DNA of 43,752 nt from CAZOWL01 sp964583605 (GTDB lineage: Bacteria > Pseudomonadota > Gammaproteobacteria > Chromatiales > Chromatiaceae). The notes under the pieces are model-generated. The model had not been told where the DNA came from. It did not search any database and saw nothing but the letters and a program-made list of their open reading frames with translations. The position numbers and the translations under genes are program-made. Positions 33,244 to 42,037 of the stretch are shown piece after piece (the stretch's first letter is position 1; every line of letters begins with the position of its first letter). Where the stretch lies: assembly GCA_964583605.1 (NCBI GenBank), contig CAZOWL010000027.1, positions 1-43,752 of the forward strand, in the 5' to 3' direction.

Positions 33244-33456
33244 ATGGCCCAGTGGCGTGACGTCGCCAAGGCCTTCGCCCTTGCGGATGGCCACATCAGC
33301 CAGAAAGAAGTCAACATCCTGCGTCAGGCGCTGCTTGCCGACGGGAAGGTCTCCAAGAGCGAGCTCGAGTTCCTGCGCGAGATCAAGAAGGAGGCGTCTT
33401 CCGCCGTGCAACTGCTCGACGAGCTGATCGCCGAGTGCGAGCAGAAGATCGGCTGA
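33244..33456 (+). CDS. Small TerB/EF-hand-like protein
   Basis: 70 residues, acidic and all helical. Two similar halves are visible: LADGHISQKEVNILRQAL and LADGKVSKSELEFLREI, each with an ADGx(I/V)S..E loop-helix resembling TerB or EF-hand modules. A strong GGAGGT lies 5 bases before the ATG, so it is probably expressed. It sits between chrA and the KefB-type antiporter. Function unknown; tellurite-resistance-like annotation would rest only on the fold. Confidence 0.7.
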   Translation: MAQWRDVAKAFALADGHISQKEVNILRQALLADGKVSKSELEFLREIKKEASSAVQLLDELIAECEQKIG

Positions 33457-33616
33457 CCAGCCCTCTTTGTATGTCCGAGCGAATCGCTTCCTCATCGCGA
33501 TCGAATCGGCGATGCGCTCGGATCGCGGTCCTTCGTGAATCGCTCATCCGACTCGCCGGGCATCGCGCCTGCCGGTGGCGCGTTGATGACCGGCGAGTAC
33601 GACGACGAGACCCAGT

Positions 33617-35275
33617 ATGATCCACGAGCCCTTTGCCGAGCTGTCGGTACTGCTGGTGATCGCCGCGCTGGTCGGGGCGGCGGCAGTACGCCTGCGGCAG
33701 CCGGTCCTGATCGCCTACATCGTGGTCGGGATCACGGTCGGGCCGGCTGCGCTCGGTCTCGTCTCCGCGCACGATCACATCGATGTGCTGGCGCAGATCG
33801 GGATCACTGTCCTGCTGTTCGTCGTCGGCTTGAAGCTCGACATCAGCCAGGTGCGCGAGATCGGGCCCGTGGCGTTGGCCACGGGGCTCGGGCAGCTCGC
33901 GTTCACGATCCTGTTCGGCTTCCTGCTCCTGCTGGGGCTCGGAAAGGGGCCGATCGAGGCGCTCTACGTCGCGATCGCGCTGACCTTCTCGAGCACGATC
34001 ATCATCGTCAAGCTGCTCTCAGACAAGCGAGAGCTCGACTCGCTGCACGGGCGCATCGCCGTCGGGTTCCTGATCGTGCAGGACATCGCCGTCGTGCTGG
34101 CGATGATGGCCATGAGTGGCCTGGCGGCCGACGGCGAGGCGGCGGGTTGGGAGGTCGCCGTGGGCCTGCTCGGCCGGGTGGCTGCCGCGGTCGCGCTGCT
34201 GGCCGTGCTGATGCGCTATCTGCTTCCAGGGCTGGTGCGCAGCATGGCGCGCTCGCAGGAGTTGCTGCTGGTCTTCGCGATCGCTTGGGGCACCGGACTG
34301 GCTGCACTCGGCGAGTGGGCCGGATTCTCGAAAGAGGCCGGCGCCTTCCTGGCCGGCTTCGCGCTCGCCTCCACCCCCTATCGCGAGGCGATCGGCGCAC
34401 GGCTGACCGGGATCCGAGATTTTCTGCTGCTGTTCTTTTTCATCGACCTCGGCGCCAAGCTGGAGCTCTCGACGCTCGGCGCCGAAGTCTGGTCGGCGGT
34501 CGTCCTATCGCTGTTCGTGCTCATCGGGAACCCGCTGATCGTGATGGCCATCATGGGATACATGGGCTATCGCAAGCGCACCGGCTTTCTGGCGGGACTG
34601 ACCGTCGCCCAAATCAGCGAGTTCTCGATCATCTTCGTGGCCATGGGGATCGGCCTCGGGCATGTCGGCGTCGAGGCGCTCGGACTGACGACGCTCGTCG
34701 GGCTGATCACGATCACGCTGTCGACCTACATGATCCTCTACTCGGAGCCGCTCTTCACCCGCCTCGCTCCCCTCCTCGGGCTGTTCGAGCGCCGCGACCC
34801 GCAGCGCGAGCTGGCCGCGGTGCAGCAGGTCGTCCACACCGAGCAGCCACAGGCGCTGGTGCTCGGTCTGGGCCGCTACGGCCATCGCTTGGCCAAGCGC
34901 CTGCATGAGGGCGGACTTGCCGTGCTGGGCGTGGATTTCGATCCAGAGCTCGTGCGCCGTTGCGGGTCGTGCGAGGACTTCGCGGTCCGCTATGGTGACG
35001 GCCATGACGCGGCCTTCCTCGACGGCCTGCCCCTTGCGGACCTCAGCTGGGTGATCAGTACGTTGCCAGACATCGAGTCGAACCGCGCATTGCTCCATGC
35101 GCTGGCGGCCCGCGGCTTCGCCGGCGATGTCGCGATCGTCGCGCGCGACGAGGAGCAAGGGGCCCAGCTCTGGCGCGCCGGCGCACCCATCGTGCTCTAT
35201 GCGTTCCGCGATGCGGCCGATTTCGCAGCCGAGAACATCATCGGCATGATGTCGCGGAGGAAGCCGGCCGAGTGA
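33617..35275 (+). CDS. CPA2-type monovalent cation:proton antiporter with TrkA-N domain (KefB-like)
   Basis: 552 residues. About 12 hydrophobic helices form the antiporter domain (1-380), including FSSTIIIVKLLSDKRELDS, GFLIVQDIAVVLAMM and FSKEAGAFLAGFALA. A cytoplasmic TrkA-N Rossmann domain follows (about 405-530), with LGLGRYGHRLAKRL and VDFDPE. Likely potassium or sodium/proton exchange controlled by nucleotide or glutathione conjugates, by family. A decayed copy of its first part lies at 27717-27852. The ATG has no strong Shine-Dalgarno. Confidence 0.92.
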   Translation: MIHEPFAELSVLLVIAALVGAAAVRLRQPVLIAYIVVGITVGPAALGLVSAHDHIDVLAQIGITVLLFVVGLKLDISQVREIGPVALATGLGQLAFTILFGFLLLLGLGKGPIEALYVAIALTFSSTIIIVKLLSDKRELDSLHGRIAVGFLIVQDIAVVLAMMAMSGLAADGEAAGWEVAVGLLGRVAAAVALLAVLMRYLLPGLVRSMARSQELLLVFAIAWGTGLAALGEWAGFSKEAGAFLAGFALASTPYREAIGARLTGIRDFLLLFFFIDLGAKLELSTLGAEVWSAVVLSLFVLIGNPLIVMAIMGYMGYRKRTGFLAGLTVAQISEFSIIFVAMGIGLGHVGVEALGLTTLVGLITITLSTYMILYSEPLFTRLAPLLGLFERRDPQRELAAVQQVVHTEQPQALVLGLGRYGHRLAKRLHEGGLAVLGVDFDPELVRRCGSCEDFAVRYGDGHDAAFLDGLPLADLSWVISTLPDIESNRALLHALAARGFAGDVAIVARDEEQGAQLWRAGAPIVLYAFRDAADFAAENIIGMMSRRKPAE

Positions 35276-35286
35276 CGCTGGTGCGC

Positions 35287-36267
35287 TCAGTCGGGCAGCG
35301 TCACCGGCGTGACGAAGCCTTGCGGCTTCAACGCCAGCACGGCGCAGCTGATGCGCTGGAGCACGGACTCGGCCGTGTTTCCGATGAGGAGACCGGGTAT
35401 GCCGCTGCGGCCCACGGTCCCGAGCACCAGGAGATCGGCGCCGAGGCGCCCGGTCAATGCGGGCAGCTCCTCGGCCGGCGTGCCCTTCTCGAGGTGCAAC
35501 GTCGGCCCCAGCCAATCGAGCGCGTCCTTGCCGATTTGCCGGCGAGCCTCATCGACTAGTGCAGCCAGCGCCTCGGTGCGCCGGGCGCGCTCGGATGCGA
35601 CATAGGCGTCGATCTCGGCGGCCGACATGGACACCAGGCCGCCGCGCATCAAGCCCTCGCCGGCGGCATTCCAGACGTGGGCGATATGCAGCTCGGCGAG
35701 CTCGGCGCTGGCCAACGAGGCGGCCGTCTCCAGAAGCCGGAGATTGAGCTCTCGGCGCGACTCGAGCTCGTGCGGCGCGGCGAAGGGATCGACATCGACC
35801 GCCGCCACGATGCAGCGATACCGACCCGTGGGCACGGCGCGATCGAGCCAGACCGGGCAGGGGCATTTGCGCAGCAAGTGCATGTCCTGACTGCCGAAAA
35901 GGCCACCGGACGAGGAGCTGCCTTCGACGCACTTCATGACCAAATCGTGGCGGTTGCGCAGTACCTCCCGGATGACCTCGAGGAAGAGCGTGCCGGTCAG
36001 CACGCGCGGGCGGATCGCGATGCCTTTGCGCGCACTGCCGACGATCCCATCGAGGCGCTCCTGCAGCGCGTCGATGACCGCATCCTGCAGCGCCTCGACC
36101 GCCAAGCCGGTTTCGGCAAGGTCGAGACGCGTCGGCAAGCGCTCGCCGACCGCTGCGATGGTCAGCTGCGCTTGATTCGACTCGGCGAGCGCGACAGCGC
36201 GCTCGAGTCCGCAGGGCAAGTCCTCTTTCGGATCGCAGACATACAAAATGTTTTTGAATCGCTGCAT
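35287..36267 (-). CDS. Universal stress protein with two Usp domains (UspE-like)
   Basis: 326 residues: tandem Usp domains, about 1-145 (RFKNILYVCDPKED..) and about 150-320 (YRCIVAAVDVDPFA..). The C-terminal half keeps an ATP-binding loop, GTVGRSGIPGLLIGNTAES (G-x2-G-x9-G). In the first half the loop is altered (EGSSSSGGLFGSQDMHLLRKC). UspE-type tandem proteins act in stress survival. GAGGG lies 6 bases before the ATG. It converges with the KefB-type gene 11 bp away; a link with ion homeostasis is only inferred from adjacency. Confidence 0.9.
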   Translation of the reverse strand: MQRFKNILYVCDPKEDLPCGLERAVALAESNQAQLTIAAVGERLPTRLDLAETGLAVEALQDAVIDALQERLDGIVGSARKGIAIRPRVLTGTLFLEVIREVLRNRHDLVMKCVEGSSSSGGLFGSQDMHLLRKCPCPVWLDRAVPTGRYRCIVAAVDVDPFAAPHELESRRELNLRLLETAASLASAELAELHIAHVWNAAGEGLMRGGLVSMSAAEIDAYVASERARRTEALAALVDEARRQIGKDALDWLGPTLHLEKGTPAEELPALTGRLGADLLVLGTVGRSGIPGLLIGNTAESVLQRISCAVLALKPQGFVTPVTLPD

Positions 36268-36632
36268 TCACAAACCCTCGCGCACCTCTATCGCAACGCC
36301 CCATCGAGAGTGTAGGCAGTGAGCAGAGGCGGGGAAAGATCAATTTCATGGTGCGCTCTGGCATAATCGCCCGCTATGAGCAGGCTTTCCGCCCCCGCCA
36401 AGATGACCATGCCCACTGCCGAGGACGCAGACGACCCGGACAGTCCGCGCCCACTTTTTACTATGAACTTCGCGCGGCACCTTCGCTCCCTCGCCCTCTG
36501 GGAGAGGGTTGGGGTGAGGGAACGATCAGGGGCGGGGCGACCCGTCATCATCCGGGGTGTCCCGGCTCGCCCCATGATCGTTAGCCCAGGCCGCGGCGTT
36601 GGACCAACCGAGCCGCCGGCGAGGATCAGCCG
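36268..36632. other. Divergent intergenic region with repeat copy C
   Basis: 365 bases between the universal stress gene (minus) and the first CorC-type gene (plus). About 130 of them are repeat copy C. No coding frame stands out. The promoters for both flanking genes should lie here, but no strong -35/-10 pair is obvious to me. Confidence 0.5.
36455..36584 (+). repeat. Dispersed two-hairpin repeat, copy C
   Basis: Reverse complement is almost identical to copy A (8393-8521), including the GGGAGAGGGTTGGGGTGAGG core and the inverted arms AACGATCAGGGGCGGGG.. / ..GCTCGCCCCATGATCGTT. Same orientation as copy B (24361-24485). Confidence 0.85.
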
Positions 36633-37976
36633 ATGAGCGCCTGGCCGCTCGCCGTCATCATCCTGCTGATCCTGGTCAACGCCCTCTATGTCGCCGCCGA
36701 GTTCGCGATTGTCGGCGTGCGGGCGACGCGCGTCGAGCTCCTCGCCGCCCAGGGCCATCGCGCGGCGGCGGCCGTCTTGCCGATCCTGCGCGACACCGCC
36801 AAGCTTGACCGCTACATCGCGGGCTGCCAGGTCGGCATCACCCTCTCGAGCCTGATCCTCGGCGCCTTCGGGCAGGCGGCGGTCGCGCTCGGGCTCGGCG
36901 CCCTGCTGATCACGCAGGCGGGGCTGGAGCCCGTCGGCGCCTATGCCCTCGCCGCGACCCTGACCCTCGTCGTGCTGACCTCGATCCAGGTCGTCCTCGG
37001 TGAGCTCATCCCCAAGACAGTGGCCCTGCAGTACCCAGTCGGCACCGTCCTGTTCACCCATCTACCGATGCGCTGGTCCTTGGTGCTGATGGCCCCGTTC
37101 ATCGATCTGCTCAACGGGAGCGGCAGCCTGATCCTGCGGCGACTCGGGATCACCGTCGAGGCCAGCCACCGGCATGTCCACTCCCCCGACGAGCTCGACC
37201 TGCTGATCCGCGAGAGCCGTGCAGGCGGGATGCTGGAGGACCGGGAGAGCGAGCGGCTGCGCGAGGCGCTCCAGCTCGGCCAGCATCGGATCCGCCAGGT
37301 CATGGTCCCGCGCCGCCAGATCGCCGGCCTGGATCTCGAGGCCCCGCTCGAGCAGCTGCTCACCGAGAGCGTGACTGCGCCCTACACCCGGCTCGTCGCC
37401 TATCGCGGCGGCCTCGAGGACGTGCGCGGCTACCTGCATGTCAAGGATCTCACGGTGGAGCTCGCGGCCGCGCGCGACTTGGTCAGCCTGGAGCCCCTCG
37501 TCCGCCCGCTGCTGGTGCTGCCGAGCACGTTAACCATCGACCGGGCGCTGGGCGAGATGCGCGATCGGCGGGCGCGCATCGCACTGCTCGTCGATGAGTA
37601 CGGCGACATCGACGGGCTCGTCAGTCTCGAGGACATCCTGCGCGAGCTGCTCGGCGAGCTCTCCGACGAGTTCAAGTCCGCCGCCGAGATGGCGCCAACC
37701 CCACTAGCCGATGGCCGCTGGCGGCTGCCCGGGCGCTTGCCCTTCGAGGAGGTGCTGACCTGGACCGAATCGCTCGGCGCGGCGTCCTGGGCCGACTCGA
37801 GCGAGGCGGAGACGCTCGCCGGCTGGCTGCTCGAGCAGCTCGACGCGATCCCGGCCGGCCCTTGCTGCGTGCTGGCCGACGGCCTCGTCTTCGAGGTCGA
37901 GCGGATGGACGGGGCGGCCATCGAATCGGTCTTGGTATCGCGCCATCCCGCGACGCAGGAGCGGCCCGATGCTTGA
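36633..37976 (+). CDS. CorC/HlyC-type membrane protein (CNNM + CBS pair + CorC_HlyC domain), copy 1
   Basis: 447 residues. N-terminal CNNM/DUF21 membrane domain with four helices (VIILLILVNALYVAAEFAIVGV, GCQVGITLSSLILGAFG, VVLGELIPKTVALQYP). A CBS pair follows (about 205-335, QVMVPRRQIAGL and LVDEYGDIDGLVSLEDIL), then a C-terminal CorC_HlyC domain. Family members are implicated in magnesium or other cation efflux, often annotated loosely as hemolysins. GAGGA lies 7 bases before the ATG. The stop overlaps the next gene by 8 bp, so the pair is co-translated. Confidence 0.92.
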   Translation: MSAWPLAVIILLILVNALYVAAEFAIVGVRATRVELLAAQGHRAAAAVLPILRDTAKLDRYIAGCQVGITLSSLILGAFGQAAVALGLGALLITQAGLEPVGAYALAATLTLVVLTSIQVVLGELIPKTVALQYPVGTVLFTHLPMRWSLVLMAPFIDLLNGSGSLILRRLGITVEASHRHVHSPDELDLLIRESRAGGMLEDRESERLREALQLGQHRIRQVMVPRRQIAGLDLEAPLEQLLTESVTAPYTRLVAYRGGLEDVRGYLHVKDLTVELAAARDLVSLEPLVRPLLVLPSTLTIDRALGEMRDRRARIALLVDEYGDIDGLVSLEDILRELLGELSDEFKSAAEMAPTPLADGRWRLPGRLPFEEVLTWTESLGAASWADSSEAETLAGWLLEQLDAIPAGPCCVLADGLVFEVERMDGAAIESVLVSRHPATQERPDA

Positions 37977-39303
37977 GCTGGGCACCGTCCTCTTAATCGT
38001 CATCGCGCTCGTCGCGCTGAACGGCGTCTTCGTCGCTGCGGAGTTTGCCATCATCGGGGCGCCGCGGGCGGCGGTTGCCGCACGCGCCGAGGCCGGCGAC
38101 CGGCGTGCCGTGCTGGTCCGCACGACGCTCGAGGACCCGTTGCGGCTCGATCGCTACGTGGCCACCGCCCAGCTCGGCATTACCTTCGCGAGCCTGGGCC
38201 TCGGGATGTATGGCGAGCATACCCTTGCTGGCTTCATCGAGGCCTGGCTGCGGGCCGTCGGTATCGAAGGGCTGGGCGCTCAGATCACCGCCCACGGCCT
38301 GGCGGCCGTGCTCGCGATCGCGGCCATCACCTATCTGCACATCGTCCTCGGCGAGATGGTGCCAAAGGCGCTGGCGCTCAGCCACGCGGTGCCGGTCGCC
38401 CTATGGGTCACGCCGCCGATGCTGGCGATCGGGCTGCTCCTCTTCCCGCTGGTGCGGACCCTCAACTGGGTCGGCAATCGGCTCCTGCGGCTGGTCGGCG
38501 TCGAGCGCGGGCGCAGCGTCCACCACTACCTGTCCCCGGAGGAGCTCGAATCGCTCGCCCGCGAGAGCCAGCAGAGCGGGCTGCTGAGTGCGGAGAGCGA
38601 GCGCATCTTCCGCGAGATTGCCGACTTCAGCGAGATCACGGCCGCCGAGGCGATGGTCCCACGCGTGCGCATCCACGGCATCCCCGCCGAGGCCACCGAC
38701 AAAGAGCTGCGCGAGATCCTGATGCGCCATCGCCACACCCGCTACCCGGTCTACGCCGGCGACCTCGACCACATCCAGGGCACATTGCACATCAAGGACC
38801 TGCTCCGGCTCCTGCACGGCGGCTCGGGCCTGGTCCCGACGGTCGTGCGCGAGACCGCCTTCCTGCCCGAGGGCGCGACGCTCGATGACGTCCTCGCCGC
38901 GATGCAGCGCGTGCGCAACCAGATGATCGTCGTGATGGACGAGCACGGCGGGACCGCTGGCATCCTCACGATCGAGGACATCTGTGCCGAGGCCGTCGGC
39001 GACATCGAGGAGGGGAGCGAAGACGCGCCGGATATCCTCCCCTTGGGTCCCAACCGTTTTCAGGTGCAAGGCACGGTGCGCCTGGACACCCTCGGCGAGG
39101 TGATCGGGCGGAATCTGGAGCATCCCGAGGTCGACACCGTCTCCGGTCTGATCCTCAACGAGCTCGGCCGCCCGCCGCGGATCGGTGATCGGGTCACCTG
39201 GGCCGAGGTCGGCTTCGAGGTGATTGCCCTATTTGGCCGCGGCGTGCGGCAGGCCACCGTGAGCTGGGACGCCAACCAGATCGCGCCGGCGGCCGACGCC
39301 TGA
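37969..39303 (+). CDS. CorC/HlyC-type membrane protein (CNNM + CBS pair + CorC_HlyC domain), copy 2
   Basis: 444 residues, paralogue of the preceding gene with the same domain order. Membrane signatures: LIVIALVALNGVFVAAEFAIIG, TAQLGITFASLGLGMYGEH, IVLGEMVPKALALSHA. CBS pair: EAMVPRVRIHGIPAEA and VVMDEHGGTAGILTIEDI. The C-terminal domain ends FGRGVRQATVSW. The 8-bp overlap with copy 1 suggests a hetero-oligomeric transporter, an inference from arrangement. Sequence identity is moderate, so the duplication is old. Confidence 0.92.
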   Translation: MLELGTVLLIVIALVALNGVFVAAEFAIIGAPRAAVAARAEAGDRRAVLVRTTLEDPLRLDRYVATAQLGITFASLGLGMYGEHTLAGFIEAWLRAVGIEGLGAQITAHGLAAVLAIAAITYLHIVLGEMVPKALALSHAVPVALWVTPPMLAIGLLLFPLVRTLNWVGNRLLRLVGVERGRSVHHYLSPEELESLARESQQSGLLSAESERIFREIADFSEITAAEAMVPRVRIHGIPAEATDKELREILMRHRHTRYPVYAGDLDHIQGTLHIKDLLRLLHGGSGLVPTVVRETAFLPEGATLDDVLAAMQRVRNQMIVVMDEHGGTAGILTIEDICAEAVGDIEEGSEDAPDILPLGPNRFQVQGTVRLDTLGEVIGRNLEHPEVDTVSGLILNELGRPPRIGDRVTWAEVGFEVIALFGRGVRQATVSWDANQIAPAADA

Positions 39304-39439
39304 CGGACGGGCTCGCGGGCACCGTCCCGGGGGAAGATCATTTTCTGGCTTGCTGAGCATCTTGCTCAGCCCACTGGCGACGGGCAGTTCCGCGTCGACC
39401 TCTGTTGGCGGATCAGCGACTTCTCGATCTACCTGCCGG
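39304..39439. other. Non-coding remnant sequence after the CorC pair
   Basis: No recognisable gene. The plus-strand frame gives QFRVDLCWRISDFSIYLPA, which I cannot place. It directly precedes the decayed tauE/kdp stretch. Confidence 0.4.
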
Positions 39440-39559
39440 CGTGGGGTGGAGGTCCCGCCCGAGCCGATGAAGCCGCTGACCATGCCGCCGACGAGCCCGA
39501 CCAGAAAAAGGCGTCAGGACAGAGCCGATACCGAGATCGACGAATTGGCCCGGCTCCAT
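39440..39559 (-). pseudogene. N-terminal fragment of TauE/SafE-type (DUF81) permease
   Basis: GAGGAG lies 8 bases before an ATG at 39559; the frame reads MEPGQFVDLGIGSVLT. A one-base insertion in the C/T run then shifts the frame, and the neighbouring frame continues LFLVGLVGGMVSGFIGSGG, a hallmark of DUF81 anion exporters. After GSGG the similarity stops. Only about 40 residues of a roughly 250-residue protein remain. Confidence 0.55.
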
Positions 39560-39571
39560 GCTGGCCGCTCC

Positions 39572-39685
39572 TCAGCGCTTGGCCCGCAAGCCGACCAGAT
39601 CCCAGAAGCGCCTGGTGAAGGCCCAGTGGACGAAGGAGAAGACCATCGCAATGAGCAGCGGCACCAGGGCATAGCCCTCCTGGCC
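39572..39685 (-). pseudogene. C-terminal fragment of an unknown membrane protein
   Basis: Leftward frame GYALVPLLIAMVFSFVHWAF then TRRFWDLVGLRAKR and stop at 39572: one hydrophobic helix and a basic tail. Just upstream of the tauE-like start, so probably its former operon partner. The sequence beyond 39685 belongs to kdpD on the other strand. I do not recognise the family. Confidence 0.4.
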
Positions 39686-40589
39686 CGGGCGCCCGCGGCG
39701 GCCCTGGTCGATGAGCTGGCCCATCGCAACATACCCGGCACCCGTCATGCTCGGCGTTACCAGGATATCGAGAAGCTGCTCGCGCGCGGCATCGATGTCT
39801 GGACGACGGTCAATATCCAGCACCTCGAGCGCCTCAACGATCTGGTGGCGGGGATCACCGGGGTGCGGATGCGCGAGACCGTGCCGGATTCGCTGATCGC
39901 GCGGGCGCGGCGTGAAGGGGCCCTGGCCGATGCGTAGCCATCCCCTCGTGACCATCGACGGCCGCAGCCGCGGCGGTTACCTGTTCGCGGTGCTTGCGGT
40001 CGGTGCGGCCTCGGTGCTGGCGCTTCTGATCCGCCCTTGGCTACCCCTCGGCAGGCTCTCGCTCGTCTTTCTGATCGCGGTCCTGGCGGTGGCGATGCGC
40101 ACCCGCCCGCGCCCAACCTTCCTCGCGGCCCTCTTGAGCGCGATGGCCTATAACTTCCTCTTCACCGAGCCGCGCTTCAGCCTGATCATTCAGGATGCGG
40201 GCGAGCTCCTCACTGTCGGGTTCTTCCTCGTGGTCGGGCTCATCGCCGGGTCGTTGGCGGGGTGGGTGCGTCGCCAGATGCTCGCCCTGCGGGTCACCAA
40301 TGAGCAGACACGGGTGCTACTCGATCTGAGCCGGCGTCTCGCCGCGATCGCCGACCTGCCCGGGGTCCAGCGCGAGGAGCGCAGCCGCGCCTTCGACATG
40401 TTCTTCACCGGCGGCGAGGCGGACCGCGCCAAGCAGGGCAGCGGGCTCGGGCTCGCGATCTGCAGCGGCATGATCGGGGCCCACGGTGGGCGCATCGAGG
40501 CGCTCAGCGGGCCGGGCGGGCGCGGGGCGAGTATCGTGATCCATCTGCCGCTGATCGAGGCCCCGACCGGCCCGGAGCCCCCGGCGTGA
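39675..40589 (+). pseudogene. kdpD: kdpD sensor kinase remnant with two internal deletions
   Basis: Three pieces of KdpD are stitched together. Piece 1 (about 39675-39915): LVDELAHRNIPGTRHARRYQDI and IDVWTTVNIQHLERLNDLV, the end of the KdpD sensor domain; the Walker A part is missing. Piece 2 (about 39950-40370): DUF4118 membrane region with four helices (LSLVFLIAVLAVAMRTRPRPTF, AMAYNFLFTEPRF). Piece 3 (about 40385-40589): the end of the ATPase domain, GSGLGLAICSGMIGAHGG. The Usp-like segment and the GAF, phospho-His and N-box parts are gone, so it cannot be a kinase. A stop at 39937 also separates pieces 1 and 2. Normal KdpD is near 900 residues. The GTGA overlap with kdpE is preserved. Confidence 0.88.
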
Positions 40590-41123
40590 GCGCCCCGAGC
40601 GTGCCGGCGCGGATCCTCGTCGTCGACGACGAGGAGCAGATCCGCCGGTTCCTGCGCATCAGCCTGAAGAGCCAGGGCTATCAGGTGCTGGAGGCCGCGA
40701 CGGCGGCGGCCGGCCTCGCGCTCGCCGCGACCGCGACACCGGATCTCGTGGTGCTCGACCTCGGCCTCCCGGATGCCGACGGCAAGGCCGTGCTGCGGGA
40801 GCTGCGCGCCTGGTCGACGGTGCCGCTCATCGTCCTCTCGGTGCGCGACGCCGAGGCCGAGAAGGTCCTCGCACTGGACGGGGGCGCCGATGACTACGTC
40901 ACCAAGCCCTTTGGTATCGGGGAGTTTCTCGCGCGGGTGCGCAACCTGCTGCGGACCGGGGGTCAGTCCGAGGAGCCTGCGGCCCACTTCGGCGACGGCC
41001 ATCTGTGCATCGATCTCGCCCGGCGCCTGATCACCCGCGAGGGCTCGCCGGTACATCTGACTCCAGACCGAGACTGGCGTCGGCTACCGCTTCATCGGTC
41101 GCTCCGCCGGGCCAAGCGAGTAG
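40586..41123 (+). pseudogene. kdpE: kdpE response regulator remnant, DNA-binding domain deleted
   Basis: The receiver domain is intact: RILVVDDEEQIRRFL, the phospho-acceptor Asp in LVVLDLGLPDADG, and DDYVTKPF with the conserved Lys. The start of the winged-helix domain follows (LITREGSPVHLTP). At about 41065 the sequence jumps to TETGVGYRFIGRSAGPSE-stop, the normal C-terminal end of KdpE, but in another frame. Most of the DNA-binding domain is missing. If translated from GTG 40586 the original frame would run on into nonsense. It overlaps kdpD by 4 bp as in intact kdpDE operons. Confidence 0.9.
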
Positions 41124-41244
41124 CGAGGATGCGCGGGCGCAGGCCTCGAGCGCTCACCAAACGATGCCTCCGCCGGCAGCCGGTGGACTTCGCTGCCGCT
41201 CGCTCGCCCAACTGGCTGGGCGTACGTTCAAGACCTCCATGTGC

Positions 41245-42006
41245 CTACCTCCGCCAGAACTGTGGGGTGAACAGGATCAAGAGCGAAAAGACCTCGAGCC
41301 GTCCGAGCAACATCGTGAACGCCAGGACCCAGCTCTGATAATCGCTCAGGCTCGCGTAATTGGTGGCCGGACCCACCTCGCCTAGGCCGGGGCCGGCGTT
41401 GTTGATACACGCGATGACCGCCGAGAAGGCCGAGATGAAATCCAGCCCGCCGAAGATCAGCAGGAAGGTCATGGTGACGATGCTCATGAAGTAGAGGAAC
41501 ATGAAGCCGAGAATGGCCATGACCACGTTGTTGGGGATCGTCCGCCCGCCCAGTGTGACCGAGGCCACCAGCGACGGATGGAGCAGCCGGGTCAGCTCCC
41601 GCCCGCTCTGGCGGGCCAGGATCAGGGTCCGGAGCATCTTGATCCCGCCGCCCGTGGAGCCGGAGCTGGCCGTGACCGAAGAGAGAAACAGCATCCAGAA
41701 GGGGACGAAGGTCGGCCACTGGGCATAGTCCGTGCTCACAAAGCCACAGTCCGTCGCGATCGAGATCAGGTTGAAGGCGACGTGGCGCAACGCGGTGAAG
41801 AAATCCGGATAGACCGCCCCGGACCAAAGATAGGCGGCGCAGCCGAGGGAGCTGATCGCGAGGATTGTGACGACGCCGCGCGCCACCGGGTCGCGCCAAT
41901 AGGGGAGGATGCTGCGCTCGCGCCAGACCGTGAAGTGGGTGGCGAAATTCAGTGCACCGAGGATCATGAAGAGGATGAGCACGAATAGCACCTTTCCCAG
42001 ATGCTG
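41245..42006 (-). pseudogene. trkH: trkH potassium transporter, C-terminal half only
   Basis: About 250 residues corresponding to the second half of TrkH/TrkG/KtrB proteins. It has the selectivity-filter segments FVSTDYAQWP, SSGSTGGGIKMLRTL and CINNAGPGLGEVGP, and helices typical of the M1-P-M2 repeats. The family length is near 480; the N-terminal half is absent. A TAA lies in frame just upstream (near 42007), followed at once by the 5'-truncated permease on the other strand. Potassium transport by this fragment is not expected. Confidence 0.88.
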
Positions 42007-42037
42007 TTAAGCTCGTTTACGAAGAATTTACGCGAAG

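Noticed and set aside
33535..34908. Long alternative frame rich in Arg/Gly/Ala overlapping the KefB-type gene
   Set aside because: A high-GC shadow frame with no domains; the antiporter frame has clear transmembrane and Rossmann motifs.
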